A DNA stretch of 64,000 nucleotides from positions 62,001-126,000 of the forward strand of contig JBFLKU010000008.1 of the NCBI GenBank assembly GCA_040883315.1, given 5' to 3'. The notes below the pieces were generated by a model. The model ran no database searches, was not told the origin of the DNA, and saw only the letters and a list, made by a program, of their open reading frames with translations. This document shows positions 18,701 through 26,277 of this stretch, one piece after another. The stretch comes from JAFGUF01 sp040883315. Lineage in GTDB: Bacteria > Bacillota > Clostridia > Christensenellales > UMGS416. Made by a program: the position numbers and the translations under genes. Position 1 is the first letter of the stretch. Each line of letters begins with the position of its first letter.

Positions 18701-20226
18701 AATTTGAGATTAACTTTATCTCTATAGGCAGCCAAGAAGAAAGCTTGAAAATAAAAGAATGCAAGAAAGTGATGCTGATAGAGGAGAATAAACTAGCTAG
18801 AGAGGTGCTTTGCAAATATATCAACGGATTAGGCTGCGAGTGCATATCCTATAAGAGCGCAAAAAAGACCTCTGAAATGTCCAAAGAAGGCTGCTTTGAC
18901 TTGGTGATTATAAACAGCGCACAGAAAGACGAAGGAACAGAGCTGCTGGAAAAGATAAAAGAATGCAGACTGAATAAAAACAAGCCAAAGGTGATACTGA
19001 TGCAGAGCGTAAACTACGAGCTGGAAGACTATATAAAATCTGGTGATGAAGACACTATGCTTGTGAAGCCTATTTTCCCATACACTCTATACGAAGCCAT
19101 AAACGAAGTATTTGAGTATACAGAAATAGCAAAAGAGCATAATGACATAAAGGAAAGCCATCTCGAGGATATAAAAGAAGTAGAAAATGCAAATATACTA
19201 GTGGTGGAAGACAACGAAATAAACAGGCTGGTTATCTGCGATCTATTGAAGAATGCCGGGTTTAAAGTAGATGAAGCTGAAAATGGCAGAGAAGCAGTGG
19301 ATATGATAGGGCAAAACAGCTATGATCTGGTGCTGATGGACATACAAATGCCGGAACTTGACGGATATGAAGCCACAAAAATAATCCGAAGGAAATATTC
19401 TAAGGATGATCTGCCGATTATAGCACTGACAGCAGATGTGGTGCTGGAAACCAGACGCAAAACATTTGAGATAGGCATGAATGACTTCCTGAGCAAGCCT
19501 ATTGACATGAAGATGCTATATGAAAAGCTGATGAAATGGCTGAAGATAAAAAATTTGGCTAATCTAGCTGTGAATGACGGAGACAGCAAGCAAATAACCA
19601 ATACTATGAAAATAGTACTATATGATTTTGATGTTGATAAAGCACTATCCAGAATAAATGGGAATGTAATATTCTATATAAAGACCCTAAATAAATTTGC
19701 TGCAGAATCTATGGACCTGATAAACGAAATAAAAGAGCTATATAATGTAGATGATGCGGAAAAGCTTATGTTTATTGCACACTCCCAAAAGGGCGTGTCT
19801 GCCTATTTAGGCGCAGACGAACTTAGCGGGATGTTTGCAAAAATGGAGAAAAGGCTGAAAGAGAAGGGCGTAGATAAAAAGATAAATGGTCAAATTGAAG
19901 AGATAGAAAAGGCTATAAAGCATATTTATAATGAAATAAAGATACTGAATAAAAAATTCAACGAAATGGATATTTTTGAAAACGAAAATGCAAAAGCTGA
20001 CGAACACGAAAAAATAGTAAAGGAACTTAAAGAGCTGATAGAGCGGCTGAAAAAAAGCGATGAGAAAGTCGTGAGCCTTGCAAAGATATTGAAAAACAAA
20101 GTAGAAAACAAAAATATAGCTGGTATGCTGGATTTGACAATCAGCTTTATAGATGAGAAAAAATTCGACAGAGCACAAAGCATCGCAATGGATATACTAG
20201 ACCTAGTAGAGTCCACAGGTATATAG
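15721..20226 (+). CDS. Hybrid sensor histidine kinase with Cache, three PAS, two receiver and HPt domains
   Basis: A 1501-residue phosphorelay protein. Order: helix 1 (7-27); extracellular dCache-like domain with DPRVRPWYKKA near 150; helix 2 (about 314-340); HAMP (to about 395); three PAS domains (about 410-510, 525-640, 645-760); HisKA with phospho-acceptor His783 in MSHEIRTPMN; ATPase domain with DTGIGMD and GGTGLGL; a receiver whose phospho-acceptor position is Asn1065 (DLVIIN), so inactive; an intact receiver with Asp1207 in LMDIQMPELDGY; and an HPt domain with His1354 in AHSQKG. A coiled C-terminal tail of about 90 residues follows. It lies 60 bases after the DUF5305-like gene; no output regulator is in the window. 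Ribosome site AAGGAG. Confidence 0.93.
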   Translation: MKLSTKVLATLLAFTIVVAALINFVLAPKLKQKYVQDIEIQYRISLESNIIYLDEHIEDIINDMNYISTAEKHFVYGEKYYTSYINAEDEDFVYSPNENEQMIQQFLYEYKMQNADIEDIFIGLEDGSFITDDPVALIGDNQSEIYSYDPRVRPWYKKAIESPDDTIVSPLYQRIKLLEGTDNTNPINYYLTVARAVKNEEGEIVGAIGINIGLHRILDEIRVSDYQEIKYLGIMFNENIACILRDGDLLIDPYFSNSELKKVLTELDGKSNNLCDSDIKDECVIKADSEAIESTLFYVANGEMIDEKINEYIRSIIATLIVSILIFVLMILTFINIYIVHPMNKLKKVTTSITETMDFTQKVKYKSNDEVGELADNFNFMMDEISAYRDNMDNIVKERTEELAKFNTVIEQSPISVVIMDKMGRVEYINPEYSHMTGYGLEELKGKRMPVMTNQKNRKEFFRNIFEMAIIGNDWKGVLESTKKNGEVFYENLMISSIKDENGEISNIIAIIEDLTDFIKIERNLTALFENMPTGFAEHEIIYDENGEAVDYKYLNINESFKKHTGLTDEVLGKTVKELLPGTEDRWITIYDKVVRTQKPKTFEDYARELKKYFRVTAFPTGKKTFATIFDDITESKKAEMLIEENEKRLRYIFETTPFAVVRTVKGIVYYANKNFAKMTGLKMKDSIVEAYYDPKERLEIHKKINKGENVLNREVRLKRANGEMFYALISVVRMNVLGEAGMLAWLMDISEIKEAEEQLIIAKEQAEAATQAKSDFLANMSHEIRTPMNAVIGLNSLLKSTKLDTKQEDYVDKIERSASRLLNIINDILDFSKIESGKMELENIEFDIDEAMKDQISVISMAAYGKNIEILYDKDLNIPRKVKGDLHKLGQVLGNLMNNAVKFTEKGHVLIKARLVEKNNENIKVKFTVSDTGIGMDKKQISQLFMPFTQADTSTTRKYGGTGLGLVITKELVEMMGGEIRVSSKKNKGSKFEFEINFISIGSQEESLKIKECKKVMLIEENKLAREVLCKYINGLGCECISYKSAKKTSEMSKEGCFDLVIINSAQKDEGTELLEKIKECRLNKNKPKVILMQSVNYELEDYIKSGDEDTMLVKPIFPYTLYEAINEVFEYTEIAKEHNDIKESHLEDIKEVENANILVVEDNEINRLVICDLLKNAGFKVDEAENGREAVDMIGQNSYDLVLMDIQMPELDGYEATKIIRRKYSKDDLPIIALTADVVLETRRKTFEIGMNDFLSKPIDMKMLYEKLMKWLKIKNLANLAVNDGDSKQITNTMKIVLYDFDVDKALSRINGNVIFYIKTLNKFAAESMDLINEIKELYNVDDAEKLMFIAHSQKGVSAYLGADELSGMFAKMEKRLKEKGVDKKINGQIEEIEKAIKHIYNEIKILNKKFNEMDIFENENAKADEHEKIVKELKELIERLKKSDEKVVSLAKILKNKVENKNIAGMLDLTISFIDEKKFDRAQSIAMDILDLVESTGI

Positions 20227-20417
20227 CAGACAATTCATTTTGACATTTTGAACATATACTAGATGATTTTATGCAGAAAAGTAGATTAGTTTACAAAAAT
20301 GTGATAGTTTTAACAAACTTATTCACAGCTCTTGTGATAGAATAACCAGAATTAGGGTATGTCGGAATTCAAGTAAAAAAGCAGGGCATATTATCTTGCC
20401 TGAATTTTGGAGGGAAA

Positions 20418-20924
20418 ATGGAGAAAACCTACTTAAAAAGCAGGTATAACACTTCTGTATTTGTTTGCATCAATTTAATAGCCAATATAGCATTTATAAT
20501 AATCGGGATAATTTCAATTAAAAAAAACGGAGAGTATGTATTTGATTTTTCTTGGTTGATTATTTTTACATTAAGCTGCTTTGGCATAATTTTTAATGCA
20601 CATTTTGCATACCTTGGCATGTTTTCTAGAATAAAGATGGATGATGGCTCTATCTCAGCTATCAGAGTGATAAACCCCGAAAGAAGAATACTATATAGGA
20701 ACATAGAAAGCATTAATCTAACGAAGGAATTGAAGCACTTTTTCCTAAGATTTGAAATGCCTATAATAATTATCGAGGGATACGATGAATTAAGCAACAG
20801 TGATATTGCAATAAAAATAGACTACAGAGAAGATTTGTATGATAATCTTATCAGCTTGATAGAACAATCGGAGAAAAATGAACTGAAAAAAATGGATAGG
20901 TATTTCGAAATACAGCCAAGATAA
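20418..20924 (+). CDS. Membrane protein with two helices and a possible PH-like domain
   Basis: A 168-residue protein. Two hydrophobic helices (about 13-34 and 45-68) are followed by a soluble domain of about 95 residues whose strand-like pattern (SISAIRVINPERRILYRNI, ESINLTKEL, IIIIEGYDEL) ends in an amphipathic helix (YREDLYDNLISLIEQSEK). This layout resembles small bacterial PH-domain membrane proteins, but the match is weak. Ribosome site TGGAGGG. It stands alone, with about 190 AT-rich bases upstream in which I see no other gene. Confidence 0.65.
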   Translation: MEKTYLKSRYNTSVFVCINLIANIAFIIIGIISIKKNGEYVFDFSWLIIFTLSCFGIIFNAHFAYLGMFSRIKMDDGSISAIRVINPERRILYRNIESINLTKELKHFFLRFEMPIIIIEGYDELSNSDIAIKIDYREDLYDNLISLIEQSEKNELKKMDRYFEIQPR

Positions 20925-20928
20925 AACT

Positions 20929-20953
20929 AGCAGCGTATAGCTGCTTTTCTTTT
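20929..20953 (+). terminator. Rho-independent terminator
   Basis: Stem GCAGC / GCTGC (A-T closing) with a 5-base loop and a T-rich tail (TTTTCTTTT), directly after the small membrane-protein gene. Confidence 0.65.
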
Positions 20954-21046
20954 GCCAAAATACAGACTGCTAATAACAATAATGTCGTCTTTACTTTCCT
21001 ATCTAATTATCGTAAAATGAATTAATAGAGAATTTAGTGGATAGAT

Positions 21047-22582
21047 ATGATGAAAATGAAGATGAAATTAACTAAATACTATCTAGTGCTAGTGCTTTCG
21101 GCACTTTTTTTTGCTGGCTGCCAGCAGGAAACGCCGGAAAATGTGGACTATGAAAATACCCACTCAAATGATAATGAAGAATATATTATAATCGGCGGCG
21201 AAGAAATAGAAAAAACAGAGCAAGAGCTAAACTTAAAGAGCAAAGGAATAGATGATATTTCTCCGTTATATGGAATGCATGATTTAAAAACACTGGATAT
21301 TCGAGACAACCCTATACCGCAAAATGAAATAATAGAATTTATAAAAAAAACGCCCGATTGCCAAGTGCTGTGGAGCATTTACATCGGCGGAAAGTATTAC
21401 GACAGCGACATAGATGAAATAGACCTTAGCAAGTCGGATGACTGGAACTATGCAGAGGCTTCTGTGGTGCTGGAGCACTTTACAGAGCTGCAAAAAATAC
21501 AAATGAAGAGCACCCAGATATCTGCCGAGCAATATGCAAAACTGAGGGAGCAATATCCGCGAATTGAAATGAAAATGAGTGTATTGTTCTGCGATAGATA
21601 CTATGATGCAGATGCGAAACAGCTGGATTTAGCAGAATGCGAAGAAATAGACGCAGAGGCATTAGCATACTTTATAAATATAGAAAAAATTGATTTCGGT
21701 GAGAGAATACTGAATGACCGCATGATGGATACAGTAATGAAAAACTGCCCAGATGCACAATACGTATGGAATGTGGAGCTGCTAGATGATGTGTATTCAT
21801 CTACTGAGGAGGACATAAATATATCCTATACCGCGGTGAAGGATTTTAACACATTCAAACATAGGCTTAAGTATCTGACATCGTTGAAGCGCATAAACAT
21901 GACCTACTGCTATCTGAAAAATGAAAACATGGAGGAGCTAACCCAGATGTACCCCCATGTGAAATTTGTGTGGCGAGTGCGAGTGGGCGACTGGGAGCTG
22001 AGCACCGACTTGAAGGCATTCAGCACAGGCAAAACAGAGGTATTTGACGGCATAAGGTATTTCGGCGACGGCGTGAACCTGCTGGATGAGGACGCAGCGA
22101 AGCTGAAATACTGCACCGACTTGGAGGCACTAGATATAGGGCATCAGATGTATATTACGGATTATTCATTTCTGCAGTATATGCCCAAGCTGAAAATACT
22201 GATAGTAGCATGGACGCAGCTGACAGACATTAACCAGATAACACACCTGAAAGATCTGGAATACCTAGAGATATTCAGCAATAATATTGTGGATTTCTCG
22301 CCCCTATCGCAGCTAACGAATTTGAAATACCTGAACTGCAGCAACAACGAAATGGACTCTGTGGATGTTTTCATGCAAATGCCCCAGCTGGAAAAGCTTT
22401 GGCTAGTGTCCTGCGAGAATATATCCGAAGAGGACAGACAAAGGCTGGTGGAGGCTCTGCCGGACTGTGAAATAGTATTTGACGCCCAGAGCCCGACACA
22501 CGGAGGATGGCGAAGCAGAGACAACGAAATATACAGAGCCATGCGGGAGACTTTTGGGCTGCGACCTGTTTTTTACGATTAA
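21047..22582 (+). CDS. Leucine-rich-repeat lipoprotein
   Basis: A lipoprotein of 511 residues: basic start, hydrophobic core and lipobox FAGC (Cys at about 25). The mature part opens with an LRR-like unit (LNLKSKGIDDISPLYGM). It then has four modules of about 70 residues sharing a pattern of aromatic and acidic residues: CQVLWSIYIGGKYYD, IEMKMSVLFCDRYYD, AQYVWNVELLDDVYS and VKFVWRVRVGDWELS. The last 150 residues contain classical repeats (LKILIVAWTQLTDINQI, LEYLEIFSNNIVDFSPL, LKYLNCSNNEMDSVD). The role is unknown; LRR surface lipoproteins usually bind proteins. Start codons at 21047 and 21053 are both possible, as the ribosome site is weak. Confidence 0.8.
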   Translation: MMKMKMKLTKYYLVLVLSALFFAGCQQETPENVDYENTHSNDNEEYIIIGGEEIEKTEQELNLKSKGIDDISPLYGMHDLKTLDIRDNPIPQNEIIEFIKKTPDCQVLWSIYIGGKYYDSDIDEIDLSKSDDWNYAEASVVLEHFTELQKIQMKSTQISAEQYAKLREQYPRIEMKMSVLFCDRYYDADAKQLDLAECEEIDAEALAYFINIEKIDFGERILNDRMMDTVMKNCPDAQYVWNVELLDDVYSSTEEDINISYTAVKDFNTFKHRLKYLTSLKRINMTYCYLKNENMEELTQMYPHVKFVWRVRVGDWELSTDLKAFSTGKTEVFDGIRYFGDGVNLLDEDAAKLKYCTDLEALDIGHQMYITDYSFLQYMPKLKILIVAWTQLTDINQITHLKDLEYLEIFSNNIVDFSPLSQLTNLKYLNCSNNEMDSVDVFMQMPQLEKLWLVSCENISEEDRQRLVEALPDCEIVFDAQSPTHGGWRSRDNEIYRAMRETFGLRPVFYD

Positions 22583-22607
22583 ATTTTCAGAAAAATCACA
22601 TTAAATA

Positions 22608-22636
22608 TTGACAAGTAACACCGTGTAACTTATAAT
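22608..22636 (+). promoter_or_regulatory. Consensus sigma-A promoter with embedded palindrome
   Basis: TTGACA (22608-22613), 17 bases, TATAAT (22631-22636): a perfect match to the vegetative consensus. The spacer is itself an imperfect inverted repeat, AGTnACAC-n-GTGTnACT, which looks like a repressor operator. It drives the aldo/keto reductase gene. Confidence 0.85.
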
Positions 22637-22667
22637 GAATCTCATATAAATAAAGGAGAGATATATT

Positions 22668-23879
22668 ATGCAATACAGGCAAATGCCAAAATCAGAGGAT
22701 AAATTATCAGTGCTGGGGTTTGGATGCATGCGTCTGCCCACAAACGGCAGACATATAGATGCACAGGAAGCAAAAAAGCAGATTATGCACGCCATAGACA
22801 ACGGAGTGAACTATCTGGACACTGCGTGGCCCTATCACATGGGAGAATCCGAAAGCTTTCTAGGGGAGCATATTTTATCGGACAAAGATATCAGAGAAAA
22901 GGTTTATGTGGCTACAAAGCTGCCATGCTTTATGATAAGCAAAGCAGAGAAATTCGACGAGATATTCCAAAAACAGCTGGATAAGCTAAAGGTGGACTAT
23001 GTGGATTATTATCTGCTGCACTCCATAAACGGTGTAGTGTGGGACAAGATGGAGGCACTGGGCATAAAGGCATGGATGGACAAAGTGAAAAAAGAGGGCA
23101 AGGTGCGCCACATGGGCTTTTCATTCCACGGAAAGCACGAAGATTTCCCTAGAATAGTAGATGCCTATGATTTCGATTTTGTTCAGGTGCAGTTTAATAT
23201 ATTGGATGAAAATTTTCAGGCAGGAATAATGGGCATAGACTACGCAGCCAAAAAAGATATGGGAATAATTATAATGGAGCCTCTACGGGGCGGAACACTG
23301 GTGGGTAAGATACCAGCTGAAGTGCAGGAAATATACGATACGGCAGATATTAAACGCTCTGCCGCAGAATGGGCACTAGGCTGGATATACAATCATCCAC
23401 AGATATCCACAGTGCTCTCCGGCATGAACAGCATAGAGCAGATAGATGAAAATATAAAAACAGCCAGTACCGTAACAGCCAATTCACTGACTGAAAAGGA
23501 AGAGAAAATACTGCAAAGCGTGCGAGACAAATACATGGAGCTGATGACTATTGGGTGCACAGGATGCAGATACTGCATGCCTTGTCCTGTGGGCATCGAT
23601 ATACCGGGGGTTTTGAAGAGGCTGAACGACTATCATATGTTCCCAAAAGCCAGAACAAAGATGAACCACATGCTATATAGTGGAATAGCTACAGAGGATG
23701 GAAAACCTCACTTTGCAGGCAGCTGCATACAGTGCGGCAAATGCGAAGGCAAATGCCCGCAGAATCTGGAGATACGCAAAGCACTGAAGCAGGTGAAAAA
23801 GGAAATGGAAGGCCCGGGAATAAAAGCGGTTGCTGCAATTATGAGACCGATTTTAAACAAAAGAAAAAAGAGCGGATAA
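22668..23879 (+). CDS. Aldo/keto reductase with C-terminal 4Fe-4S ferredoxin domain
   Basis: Residues 1-280 are an aldo/keto reductase barrel: GFGCMRLPTNG at the start, the catalytic region DNGVNYLDTAWPYHMGESE (Asp and Tyr of the tetrad), KLPCFMI near the Lys, and DYYLLHSING. The C-terminal 100 residues add two cysteine clusters, CTGCRYCMPCPVGIDIPGV and CIQCGKCEGKCPQNLEI, which should bind iron-sulfur clusters. This is the widespread anaerobe-type predicted oxidoreductase; physiological substrate unknown. Ribosome site AAAGGAGAG. Single gene with a perfect promoter and a terminator. Confidence 0.9.
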   Translation: MQYRQMPKSEDKLSVLGFGCMRLPTNGRHIDAQEAKKQIMHAIDNGVNYLDTAWPYHMGESESFLGEHILSDKDIREKVYVATKLPCFMISKAEKFDEIFQKQLDKLKVDYVDYYLLHSINGVVWDKMEALGIKAWMDKVKKEGKVRHMGFSFHGKHEDFPRIVDAYDFDFVQVQFNILDENFQAGIMGIDYAAKKDMGIIIMEPLRGGTLVGKIPAEVQEIYDTADIKRSAAEWALGWIYNHPQISTVLSGMNSIEQIDENIKTASTVTANSLTEKEEKILQSVRDKYMELMTIGCTGCRYCMPCPVGIDIPGVLKRLNDYHMFPKARTKMNHMLYSGIATEDGKPHFAGSCIQCGKCEGKCPQNLEIRKALKQVKKEMEGPGIKAVAAIMRPILNKRKKSG

Positions 23880-23894
23880 AAAAGAGCAAATAAA

Positions 23895-23927
23895 AACCTC
23901 CTGATATTTTCAGGAGGTTCGTTTTTT
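23895..23927. terminator. Bidirectional terminator between convergent genes
   Basis: Stem AACCTCCTGA / TCAGGAGGTT with a 5-base loop, T-run on the plus side and A-run (T on the minus side) on the other. It serves the aldo/keto reductase and the rubrerythrin-like gene. Confidence 0.85.
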
Positions 23928-24411
23928 AATATTCTTCTCTCACGCCAAACTCGGCATCTTCCACCCATTGCTCTGCATTTGTAAGCATTCGAACCAAGTC
24001 GTCTATTATCTCGTAGTGCTCGGTTTCCTGAGCCACTAAGAATTCAAACAGCACTTTGTCCTTCTCATCCTCAGCATCTGCCAAAAAATCCATATATAAA
24101 TCTATGCTTTTTTGCTCGTTTTCCAGTGCAAACCTATAGAATTCCAGCTGATCTGGTGTTTCCTTTATTTCGCTTGTAAAGGTTTTGGCATCGCTGAATA
24201 TATTTTTTGCCTTTTCATATGCCTCGCTTTCGCTCAGCTTGTAGGGCAGGCTGTTCATTTTGCTTTCCAAAATCTCTGCATGTCCCTTTTCTTCCTTGGC
24301 TAGAAGCATGCAAACTGTGTGCAGGGGGTTGCCTTTGTTTATTTCTGCCTGCTTTGTGTAGTAGGCTTCTCCGTCTTTTTCCATCTGTATAGCGTACTTT
24401 AGAACGTCCAT
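23926..24411 (-). CDS. Rubrerythrin-like ferritin-fold protein
   Basis: A 161-residue four-helix diiron protein. Ligand motifs typical of the rubrerythrin/ferritin-like fold are visible: E11 in AIQMEKDGEAYY, EEKGH (EExxH) near 40-44, E97 in FALENEQKSIDLY, and ETEHYEI (ExxH) near 128-132. There is no C-terminal rubredoxin domain (no CxxC), so it is the short erythrin/YciF-like type. Such proteins handle peroxide or iron in anaerobes. Ribosome site AGGGAGG. It converges on the aldo/keto reductase. Confidence 0.82.
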   Translation of the reverse strand: MDVLKYAIQMEKDGEAYYTKQAEINKGNPLHTVCMLLAKEEKGHAEILESKMNSLPYKLSESEAYEKAKNIFSDAKTFTSEIKETPDQLEFYRFALENEQKSIDLYMDFLADAEDEKDKVLFEFLVAQETEHYEIIDDLVRMLTNAEQWVEDAEFGVREEY

Positions 24412-24612
24412 TTTTTCCTCCCTTATATATAAATATTTTTTATTAACTGAATTATTTAGGCTATTTATAGTGGGATAGCCATAGCCTGCAAGAATCGACT
24501 TTAATATAATTATTCAGTTTGAAATAAAGAAATCTATATATTTAGTATACTACCTTTGCTAATTTTGTAAATACCAATATATGATATTTGAGAAAGAATT
24601 TTAAAAATTAAT

Positions 24613-24641
24613 TTGAATATAATTTTAAAATACTATACAAT
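24613..24641 (+). promoter_or_regulatory. Sigma-A-like promoter of the nitroreductase gene
   Basis: TTGAAT (24613-24618), 17-base spacer, TACAAT (24636-24641), 33 bases before the ATG. Confidence 0.6.
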
Positions 24642-24674
24642 TTTCATATTAGTGAAAGGGGAAAGAGAACGCAA

Positions 24675-25268
24675 ATGAAAGAGATTATTCTGGAAAAGCC
24701 GCAGATAGACATGGATTTCCCGCTGATGCGTGCTATATCTCTGCGCCGCACAAAAAGAAAGTGGAAATATGAAGATTTGGATATGCAGCACATTTCAAAT
24801 ATACTGTGGGCGGCATGCGGAGAGACCAAAAAAGCAAAGGGAAAAGCCAAAAATAGAAGAACTATTGCATCTGCCTGCAGTGCACAGCTCATTCGAGTGT
24901 ATGCTGCACTGGATAGCGGAGTATATAGATATAATGAACCAGAGCACAAGCTGGAGATGGTATCCGAGCATGATGTCAGGGACATGCTGGGCACGCAGAT
25001 GCTGATGCGAAATGCACCATTTGGGCTGATATATGTGACCGAAGCCGGCAATAAGACAGGCATTATAAGGGGCGGCGACGAAAAAACTATGTTTATGGCT
25101 GCCACCGAAACAGGGGAGATTAGCCAGAATGTATATCTATACTGTGCGGCATCTGGGCTGAACACTGTGCTGATAGCACTGGTAGATAGAGAGAAACTGG
25201 CTGAGAAAATGAACCTGAGAGAGGGCAGCTTCATCACCTTTACACAGATAATAGGAAAAGAAGCATAA
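24675..25268 (+). CDS. Nitroreductase-family (SagB-like) flavoprotein
   Basis: A 197-residue FMN-dependent oxidoreductase. It opens with the family pattern of an Arg-rich first motif (ISLRRTKRKWKYEDLDMQHI), then ISNILWAACGET, the TIASACSAQLIRVYAAL segment (usual form RTaPSagalyp.e.Y) and the glycine-rich late motif ETGEISQNVYLYCAASGLNT. The compact size and this motif set fit the SagB/ThcOx-like subgroup used as a stand-alone reductase. Substrate unknown. Ribosome site AAAGGGGAAAG lies somewhat upstream. No RiPP precursor or cyclodehydratase lies nearby. Confidence 0.82.
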   Translation: MKEIILEKPQIDMDFPLMRAISLRRTKRKWKYEDLDMQHISNILWAACGETKKAKGKAKNRRTIASACSAQLIRVYAALDSGVYRYNEPEHKLEMVSEHDVRDMLGTQMLMRNAPFGLIYVTEAGNKTGIIRGGDEKTMFMAATETGEISQNVYLYCAASGLNTVLIALVDREKLAEKMNLREGSFITFTQIIGKEA

Positions 25269-25296
25269 AAAATGCCGCCATCGGCGTCAGCATTTT
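25269..25296. terminator. Bidirectional terminator-like hairpin
   Basis: AAAATGC / GCATTTT outer stem with an inner CGCC / GGCG stem, between the convergent nitroreductase and zinc-ribbon genes. Confidence 0.65.
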
Positions 25297-25536
25297 CTAT
25301 TTGTCCTTCCATGCAGGCAGATTTGCCATCATCGCCATTGCTGTGCTTCTGGCAGCAGATGCGTCTATTCCCTGTGTATTTACTATGAAAGAGGTCATTC
25401 CTTCTAGTTTTTCTTCGTAGTCCTGCATTGTGCCGTCTTCTCTGGCACAGTATTTGCAGTAGTCTTTGGCTTCGTCGCCCATTGCAAAGTCATCCTTTTG
25501 TTTCATAGGCATTCCGCATGCAATACATGTTTTCAT
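25297..25536 (-). CDS. Small zinc-ribbon protein
   Basis: A 79-residue protein with a CxxC-x18-CxxC zinc ribbon (CIACGMPM then YCKYCARED), as in the short putative zinc-ribbon family. The second half is helical (SFIVNTQGIDASAARSTAM). It follows the TetR gene after 11 bases with its own good ribosome site (AAAGGAG), so the two are cotranscribed. Function unknown; zinc ribbons of this type may bind nucleic acid or protein. Confidence 0.72.
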   Translation of the reverse strand: MKTCIACGMPMKQKDDFAMGDEAKDYCKYCAREDGTMQDYEEKLEGMTSFIVNTQGIDASAARSTAMAMMANLPAWKDK

Positions 25537-25547
25537 AATGTTCTCCT

Positions 25548-26129
25548 TTAGTTTGATATTAGATTTATATAGTGTTCAACTAGTTGCTCTTTATATCTTT
25601 TTATCACGGATTCCTCAGGTGCAAACAAATCTTTATTCATCAAATAATAGTTTACAAGACCTATCCATGTGTTAAACAAAAGACTGACCGGCATTTGCTT
25701 TATTTTGCCTTGCTCCATTTCTTTTTTTGCCGCTTGGCTCAGGTGAATGGAAATAGCGGATTGCATAGATACGAGGGTGTGCTTAGCCATGTCATCCAGC
25801 AGAGATGCCTCTGATATTAGCCGAGTGTAGAAGGCTTCATACTGCTCTATGCCCGCTAGGTGGGCGTGCAGCAGGCTCTCCACACTGCCGTTTTCGTCTA
25901 TCAGCTGGTGCATTTTGCGGGCTGCATTTATGCCGAATTGCTCTATCACCTCTTCCAGCAGGATTTCTCTGGTGGGGAAGTGAGAGAAAACTGTGCCGTG
26001 GGATACATTCGCGGCTGCGGCTATATCCGAGGTTTTGGCGGAGGTCAGCCCATTTTTGGCAAATTCGCCTATTGCAGCCTCTATAATCAGCTTTCTGGTG
26101 TTTTCTTTTTGTTGCTGTCTTTTATTCAT
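25548..26129 (-). CDS. TetR-family transcriptional repressor
   Basis: A 193-residue regulator. The N-terminal helix-turn-helix is clear: TRKLIIEAAIGEFAKNGLTS, AKTSDIAAAANVSHGTVFSH and FPTREILLEEVI. The remainder is the helical ligand domain. The frame runs upstream to 26333, but that part crosses the promoter and has no ribosome site; GGAG lies eight bases before the ATG at 26129. A perfect promoter and ACTCA-type inverted repeats sit just upstream, so autorepression is likely. The divergent HPP-family gene may be a second target. Confidence 0.88.
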   Translation of the reverse strand: MNKRQQQKENTRKLIIEAAIGEFAKNGLTSAKTSDIAAAANVSHGTVFSHFPTREILLEEVIEQFGINAARKMHQLIDENGSVESLLHAHLAGIEQYEAFYTRLISEASLLDDMAKHTLVSMQSAISIHLSQAAKKEMEQGKIKQMPVSLLFNTWIGLVNYYLMNKDLFAPEESVIKRYKEQLVEHYINLISN

Positions 26130-26143
26130 TTGATTGACTCCAA

Positions 26144-26163
26144 ACTCATTGAGTAAGAACTCA
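26144..26163 (-). promoter_or_regulatory. Putative TetR operator
   Basis: ACTCATTGAGT at 26144-26154 is an inverted repeat about a central base, and a third ACTCA at 26159-26163 pairs with the same TGAGT. The block starts at the -10 element and covers the presumed transcription start of the TetR gene, the usual place for autorepression. Confidence 0.6.
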
Positions 26164-26191
26164 TTATAATTAATTAAATATGTTTTGTCAA
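26163..26191 (-). promoter_or_regulatory. Consensus sigma-A promoter of the TetR gene
   Basis: On the minus strand: TTGACA (26191-26186), 17-base spacer, TATAAT (26168-26163). All 12 consensus positions match. Confidence 0.85.
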
Positions 26192-26198
26192 TTTTTTT

Positions 26199-26227
26199 TT
26201 GCGAAAAAGCAAAGATAGTATTATAAT
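26199..26227 (+). promoter_or_regulatory. Promoter of the HPP-family gene
   Basis: TTGCGA (26199-26204), 17-base spacer, TATAAT (26222-26227), back-to-back with the TetR promoter and about 50 bases before the ATG. Confidence 0.6.
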
Positions 26228-26277
26228 ATTTAAGGATTTTTAAAATTAGATAGAAAAATATACAAGGATAGAAAAAC

